NCBI GenBank assembly: GCA_004151065.3 | Contig: NWUY0300100240.1 | Location: 1-13,748 of the forward strand | Length of the DNA: 13,748 nt | DNA from: Larix sibirica | Lineage: Eukaryota > Streptophyta > Pinopsida > Pinales > Pinaceae | Direction of reading: 5' to 3' | In this document: positions 8,012 to 13,748 of the stretch, piece after piece | Layout of the letters: the number at the start of each line of letters is the position of its first letter | Position numbering within the stretch: the first letter of the stretch is position 1 | Translations under genes and position numbers: made by a program | Notes under the pieces: generated by a model | Seen by the model: the letters and a program-made list of their open reading frames with translations, nothing else | What the model was told of the DNA's origin: nothing | Databases searched by the model: none

Positions 8012-8086
8012 CTTTTTGCCGAAGATTCTGTCATATCCTCTTTTACTGGCGGGCTTTCCCCTTTAGTGGTCCTCCTCCTTGCCGGC
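8012..8086 (-). CDS. Internal exon of basic nuclear-type protein (possible PDS5-like C-terminal region), partial gene
   Basis: This is the most 5' exon I can recognise of a minus-strand gene whose upstream exons were not found. The acceptor is strong (TTGATTGTTTTCAG before G) and the donor is AAAAAG followed by GTATGG. The exon is 75 nt: one base completes a codon, then 24 full codons, then two bases (AG) that the next exon finishes as Arg. It encodes residues 1-25 of the visible tail, opening P-A-R-R-R and rich in Thr, Ser, Glu and Lys. A basic triplet right after a Gly, Arg or Lys codon would suit an AT-hook-like or nuclear-localisation patch. No catalytic domain is visible. The assignment to a PDS5-type cohesion cofactor rests only on composition and on the C-terminal ending of the last exon. 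Any basic chromatin or RNA-associated plant protein is an alternative. The exon itself is well supported by phase and splice sites; the product name is weak. Confidence 0.66.
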
Positions 8087-9550
8087 CTGAAAACAATCAA
8101 TAAATGCACCATATTTTAGAATCATAATATATCACACAAGATCAAACAGAATCAAACTGATCTCCAATTAATATCTTGTTATATGAAAACTTTTCAATTC
8201 CATAAATCTCAGACTGGCATTTTCAGAAAATGAGATATTGCTACAATTTAATTTGAAGGACCAACTGACAAGTTCATTCCCTCGGGAACAATATGCCAGT
8301 GTTTCTTTCAAGAGCAAGACTTTCATTTAGCTTCACAGGTGCGATTGACTTCATTACATGGCACAAAATCACACAGGGTTGGAAAATGCAAGAATTTAAG
8401 TCGGTATAATACCCAATCATTCAACTTACAAAATCTGCCAACAAAGCTCTACAGCAACAGTTAGGAGCTGTAACAGTAAATTCAAAAAATATTGACAAAA
8501 TTTGCTTGAATTTAAGGCACTTGAAAAAGCATTTGACATACAAGCAATTATGTTACAATGATGTTCCTTCACTAAACCAAGCAATCAAGGTGTGCATGTT
8601 TTTGAGCTTCACCAAAATATTTCTTATAAACAGAATTTTCAGTAATACACATCGAATTTTAAAAATTCAATCCTCCACAATCTTTAAGTTAGACATTATC
8701 AAGTGTTATCTAAGGAAGTGCAACAGAGGCTACCATAGGATCTAAGATGACAACGTTAAACGTTCCCTAGAAATGCCTATATAAGTTAAGAGTTAAATCA
8801 TATAATAGCAAGATACTTCACAAATAATAAATCAAGATACTTTACAACCTGGCACAAATGGATTTAATAAAATCATGACCACAAAATCATAGTAGGAATA
8901 TAAGAGACTAATCCATCTAAACAAGCCATATTTACAACTACACAAGTTTTGTTCTATCTAGGACAGCCTGGAAGAAGCACATAAATGATAAAGGCCCTTT
9001 GGACTTTCCTCTCAACAAGGATGGTATGAAGGGCTTCCACCTAAATTAAATAGCATATTTGCTATTCATCCAAGTCTCTTTGGTTTGCTATTCATCACAG
9101 CATTTTTTCCAAGAGGATTCTAAGGCAATCCAGGGTGAATAAGCATGGAAGGAGAAGCAATCTATGAAACTAAAACCTTCGTCTTTAAGTTCATTTACCT
9201 ACAAGAGATCTTGGTACAAAAACACTAGGGAAACAAAGCGCAACCTTCAAAGAAAGGGTCAACAGGGCCCTGGTCAAAGGGAAAAACAAGAGTGTTTCAT
9301 ATAACCCACCAAGGTTTAAATCTTTTAGATGTTTCACCCCTCATGGACTGTCTCATCTATGTAAGATGGTCATTTCAAGCAGTTGGAGTTAACTGCAAGT
9401 CCTGGGTGACTTCAGCAGAAGGAAAACCCCCAACTTGCAAATTTTCAGCTGAATTTTGATGTAAATCGTGATACATTGCACTGTAATGCTCCCTGATCAG
9501 GAAAAGGCACACTTATAATATAGCAATAACAGGAAGCGTCTTATAAAAAA

Positions 9551-9617
9551 GACCTCAAAGAGGTGTCTCTGAAAAGGGTCCCTATATGGACACTTTTTGG
9601 AAAGATTTTCCAAAAGT
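9551..9617. repeat. Two adjacent small inverted repeats
   Basis: ACCTC-AAA-GAGGT lies at 9552-9564. ACTTTTTGGAAA (9592-9603), spacer GAT, and TTTCCAAAAGT (9607-9617) form a second hairpin with one missing base. Both could fold in RNA. There is no T-rich terminator context or gene end to explain them. Confidence 0.5.
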
Positions 9618-10491
9618 TTATTGGTATATTCATGTACAAAGACAATTTTTTGTACTTTAAAAAGTAATTTTATTTATTTATAAATTAAAAACTTATGGCC
9701 TTCAAAAATTATGAGTAGGGATGAAATTTATTTCTTTTCTAAATATTGCAGACCTATGGACATCATAACTATAAAAAATGCTATACCTACACCTTGATCC
9801 TAATTGTAGAAATGGTGATTCCTCATTTCCAAAAACATTAAATGTGTCATTTCTAAAAACATGCTCAAGTGTAGAAACTTGTACACAATTTCCTGCTCCT
9901 AGAGATATAGAAAAGACTCTGGCTCTCTCAACATCCCTCATAACAAACAAGATGCAGCAACCAAGTGTTGAGTAACCTATTAACTATTCCAGGACTCATC
10001 AAACTAAGAAGAACCTTTATCTCTCAAATAGTTTGGTAAGCTTGCAAACTTACAAGCCTTACTTCCAAAAGGACTGCCAGAATTGAGGGAAGAATTTTAT
10101 TTCAACACACTCATTTATGCTCATGATCCTTGTCCAAAATCCCACCCAGCTAGGTGATAACAATTATTGGTTTTCTAACTACAATAAAATGGACTTACTC
10201 ACATTGACTAAAAGCCAAATCCAACTATAACCTTTTATAAAGTTGGCAACATCACTATCTAATGTATTCAATTCTTAGCTACATAATTAACAAGTTAGTT
10301 CAAAACCCTACGGGAATGGTGGAAAACAGACTAGCTATTTCCACAAAGCTACGAGAGTTGACTCAAACAGTGGACATGCAAATACCAAAGATTAAAGTTT
10401 CACTCGTACTCAAGTAAATCTCAAAAAATAAAAGAAATTAAAAAACCTAAAATTCATTAAAAAAAACTTCACTAATATGAAAGTTTACAAG

Positions 10492-10515
10492 GTGTGTGTC
10501 TTTGTGTGTGTGTGT
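10492..10515. repeat. GT microsatellite
   Basis: Two runs, (GT)4 at 10492-10499 and (GT)6 at 10504-10515, are separated by CTTT. This is an ordinary short simple repeat. Confidence 0.9.
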
Positions 10516-12801
10516 ATTGTAGATTTTCAATAAAAATTAATTTCCATGTATAGCTGATAGCACATACCAAAAAACAACATAGATTTTGGCCAAGTGATTT
10601 TTTACTTAGTGTCTTCCATGGAAGGAAAGCTAAGCCCGATTTGCACAACACTTGAGACAATACTCAAAAACGTTGAAAAGGGAAACCATAACACTCCAAT
10701 TTGATTAACATAAATGTCCTTCCATATTGGACCCAACAACGTCAAACATTCCCTCATTGCATCATGGCCTTGTGCCAAGGCATAAATGGAAAAAATAGCA
10801 TCCACCCATGTGCATTGAATCTAGTAAGAAAGAGAGAAGCAGTATACCTTTCAGTATTATGTTATCAAAAGAGAGTACTTTGGAAGTGGTTGAGATTTTG
10901 TCCAAATAATTGCCTGCTATGATTTTCATTCCTATAAAACATTGCAATGGCCAAGTGGCAAGAACTTAAGATGAAGTCCATAACAGTCTAAGGTAATGAC
11001 TATTCACAGTTAGAACAGCATCCCAAACTGTTGTCCAAAGATACACAATCAGGTAAATAAGATAGCCAAGGAACCTGAACATTTCAAGTGTACTTGTTAG
11101 ATAGTATGCTTCAAGCACTGTTTTCCCTAGTCCTAATGGATCCAAGCCCTGATCTGGATTAAGGTTGAAAAGGGGTGGAAGTAAAAATTTTGGGGATCAT
11201 CAGATGAATGTGGATTTATAATAATTTTTTATTTGGAAATGTTTAAACTTTCTATATATAAATAAGCAAATGTTAAACAGCCTCCCCATCCCATCTTGGT
11301 GAGGAAATGAGAGTCAAAGCTACAAAGCTTCACCTAAAACCAAGATCCCTAATGTGCAATGGGGCAAGGAGTACTACAAAGATCACTCCTCTACTTGGAA
11401 GCATTACTATGCTTAACTTCCCGATATCATTGTTTTTGTATTTTTTAACGACTTTGATTTTTTGCTAAACATTGTCAACACTCAAAATGAACTTCTTCAA
11501 AGATCATTTAGATGGATTCAAGATCAACTCTTTGTGGAAACATTCACTAATATACAACATGGACAGATCACAGATACACTACAGGATGAACGTATCATCA
11601 AAAGTTCCTCATTCGACATAGACAGTTCATGAGTGTTATATTCAAACTCAGCACATATGGTCTCCCAGGTTTTCAATACTCAAAGTTAAAGATTGAACAA
11701 GTATGTCGAAAGTGATTACACTCGTACTAGTACATCGCTTCACATAGTCATTAAGTTCAGCAAGTTCCCCATGCTTGCATTTGCAATCAGTACTTGGCAC
11801 ACGCATTGGTAGATGAAGAATACAAGTGTAAAATTTGATATTCGAGATTTGCTATCTAAAAAAATTTATAACTTTGGAAAATTTATTTTCCTTTAATGAT
11901 TACATTTACAAATACCCTTTATAAAGATATGCATAGAATTCAATTTTGGTAGAATTCAGTCAAAAATTTGCGTTTCTACGATTCAAGATTAGGTTAAATA
12001 AGAGTATCTGCACTTGCAAAATTATTCATATTTTTAGATACACTTTTTGAGGGCAGCATGTGGGTAAAATTTGGTGATGATCCCAGTGCTAGAAAAGTTA
12101 GGGCAAACTTAGGGTTTTTTAATTTCAATATTTTGTCATGGTTTTGGGCACCCTTTATGGTGAAAAGCAAGAGGGTAAAATTTCAAGTCATTTTGAGAAA
12201 CCTAAATGTTAAGTCAAAGTTAGATTTATGCATGTTTCCTAGAAGTAGTGGTTGCCCAAAGATTGCCCTTGTGAATTTTTATGTTGATATTTTGATATAG
12301 AGCATTGTGCCCTTCTTGATTAACACTAAGGATATTTTGACCAGATAAGCAATGCACCCCAATTGAGAGAATACTTAGAAAGCAGGTTACTTGCTGCCCA
12401 GGCACTGCTATGTGTCACCTATTTTTTGGCAATGCACCATATTTTCATGTGGTCTTGATTTGCACTCTTGCACTCTAGGTTCTGCTTCAATTTGACTTCA
12501 CGTGTACTCCAAAGCAAACTTTTCCCAAGATCACTTGTGGTCCAACAAGTGCCTATTCTAGAAGAGATCATGTCTCTTGAGTAGGTTCCCATGCCTTTTA
12601 TTTTGCACTCCATGTGGAATATTATCAGACCTATGACGAGTTCGCTTTACATAGAGAGTCTTTCAGTTGGGCATGACTTAAACAAACAATGCTCTCCAGT
12701 TTTGAATTTCACTTCAGTTTACATGACTTTTAGTTCATGCAAATGTTATTAAAAGTAAATTGGGCATAAAGCATATCTATTCATGGAAAGGAGGCTTACC
12801 T

Positions 12802-13748
12802 TGTAATGTCCCTCAAAATATACCCTAAACAAAAATTATAAGAGTCGAATCTATCGTAAAAATACATGATTATTTAAATTAACTTCAGCACTGAGTAATT
12901 ATTGGTAATTACACTCGTTTGCTACTCGAGTGATATGTTACTCTGTTAGCGTCAATGTATTGTTTTGAACTGTCATCTTTAACTCGACTTTGACTGGTCT
13001 GTATGTGATTGTTCCCACTAATGCATTGACATATCTTCTAAAAGAGAATGTCTATCTTACTATGATATTTATCCATCATAGCGCAACCTGGTCTTTTAAG
13101 TTTTTAACTTGTTCTAACTTCTAAGTCATAATGATGATAAAAATCTGCTTACTTTAAGTGTTCAAATGCTTTGTTTTTACATTGTTTGTCATACGTTGGA
13201 ATTATCTTAATGATGGTCGTTTTCTCTATGGATGGATTTCTGATCCATATCTGCCTGAGTTTTACTTGGATTTTACAAGCTAACATTATCTCTTTCTTTT
13301 ATCATCGCAGGTATTTGGTTTGACCCGTGCTATGCCTTAAGGTATAAGACCAGTTTATAATACATCCTAAGTTCTCTAACAATTCAAAGTTTATACTATA
13401 CTATAATACAAAACTTATGGACGAGGCTCTATAGCAAGACCAAGCATTAATCGCTGGTCATGCCATGTCCATGCATAACGAAGGTGTTGTGATGACTTAA
13501 GGATTTAAACATTGAGCTTATGTGAGCGAAATACCATGGACAATTGTGCCTTGGTATTAACGTTGGGGGTTATGCAAAACTTGAATCTATACAACCACGC
13601 AATGGTAAGGGAGGTAGGTTCATATTCAATGCAGCCCATGTGATGGGCAGGTATGAAGCGAATGGAAAACCCTCATGGCATAGCATTTATGTTTACACAA
13701 GAGGTAGGGTTTTCTCCTTTCATGCCCTTTCGGAAGGTTCATTTGGTC
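12802..13748 (+). mobile_element. Probable 5' end of an LTR retrotransposon, running off the window
   Basis: The segment begins TGTAATGTCCCTC, a TG start of the kind common in plant (notably conifer) LTRs. At least 947 bp follow without an end, so only part of a long LTR would be visible. It has no coding frame of note. Composition changes modestly from the flank, with more GC and more G-rich words after 13440. The terminal CA, primer binding site and target duplication fall outside the window, so the call rests on the start motif and the lack of other content. Confidence 0.4.

Larger units (their letters stand above)
8087..12801. other. Upstream intron or intergenic stretch, no supportable exon
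   Basis: The exon at 8012-8086 needs an upstream exon ending with two bases of a codon. I scanned the minus strand here for donor-acceptor pairs with coding composition and found none convincing. Short frames at 9702-9950, 10602-10947 and 12419-12613 (-), and at 9778-9975 and 12058-12300 (+), look non-coding or like decayed repeats. A direct repeat TTTGCTATTCATC occurs at 9058 and 9084. Confidence 0.45.

Noticed and set aside
8230-8340. Short minus-strand frame of about 20 codons near the gene
   Set aside because: It lacks a usable donor in the right phase and ends in a stop.
8426-8463. Possible 38-nt minus-strand exon (acceptor TTACTGTTACAG, donor GTAAGT) in phase with the exon at 8086
   Set aside because: The phase fits, but the hydrophobic, Cys-rich peptide is unlike the charged tail, and such pairs are expected by chance in this much sequence.
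9702-9950. 82-codon minus-strand frame overlapping a plus-strand frame
   Set aside because: Both strands are open over the same interval, and neither has splice or domain support.
10472-10947. Overlapping minus-strand frames that could be a frameshifted coding relic
   Set aside because: No motif of reverse transcriptase, RNase H or gag could be recognised. A donor at 10848 exists but has no matching acceptor with coding sequence.
12058-12300. 80-codon plus-strand frame
   Set aside because: The nucleotide sequence shows internal degenerate repeats (GGGTAAAATTT twice), so it looks like old repeat DNA rather than a gene.

Overview
The window is AT-rich, intron-rich plant nuclear DNA. It has no bacterial-type gene layout and no long open frames. 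Short exons with GT..AG borders, UA-rich introns, a 3.4 kb intron, retrotransposon ends and many decayed tandem duplications point to a large-genome seed plant. A gymnosperm is my best guess, mainly because the putative LTR at the right end begins TGTAATGTCCC. That assignment is an inference.

The only protein gene I can support lies on the minus strand, and only its 3' part is visible. Four exons chain in phase with usable splice borders: 8086-8012, 7911-7712, 4356-4193, and 4100-4065 with a TAA stop. They encode the last 157 residues of a Lys/Arg/Ser/Glu-rich, probably disordered protein. It has basic patches, a short acidic DDEPL and an Arg-Ser ending (N-T-W-R-S-R-S-R-S-E-Q). This resembles the tails of plant chromatin proteins, with PDS5-type cohesion cofactors as the best guess, but no diagnostic domain is present. 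The upstream exons were not found between 8087 and 13748 and probably lie beyond the window.

Layout by region: 1-582 holds a three-copy degenerate tandem repeat. 583-2330 is essentially featureless apart from a 27-bp-period repeat at 740-787. 2350-3080 holds old ~300-bp duplications. 3090-4064 is the 3' flank or UTR, with a possible 73-nt intron. 4065-8086 is the gene 3' end. Its long intron (4357-7711) contains a 122-bp tandem duplication that copies the 3' splice site, a 79-bp tandem duplication, a small exon-like frame with a 27-bp in-frame repeat, a perfect-arm palindrome, and a 187-bp Copia/TRIM-like LTR followed by an initiator-tRNA-Met primer binding site. 8087-12801 is a long intron or intergenic stretch without a supportable gene. 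12802-13748 looks like the start of an LTR retrotransposon that runs off the window.

No RNA gene, CRISPR array or obviously new multi-gene system is visible. The interest lies in how duplications and retroelements have reshaped the large intron around a conserved-looking terminal exon set, and in signals for alternative C-termini.
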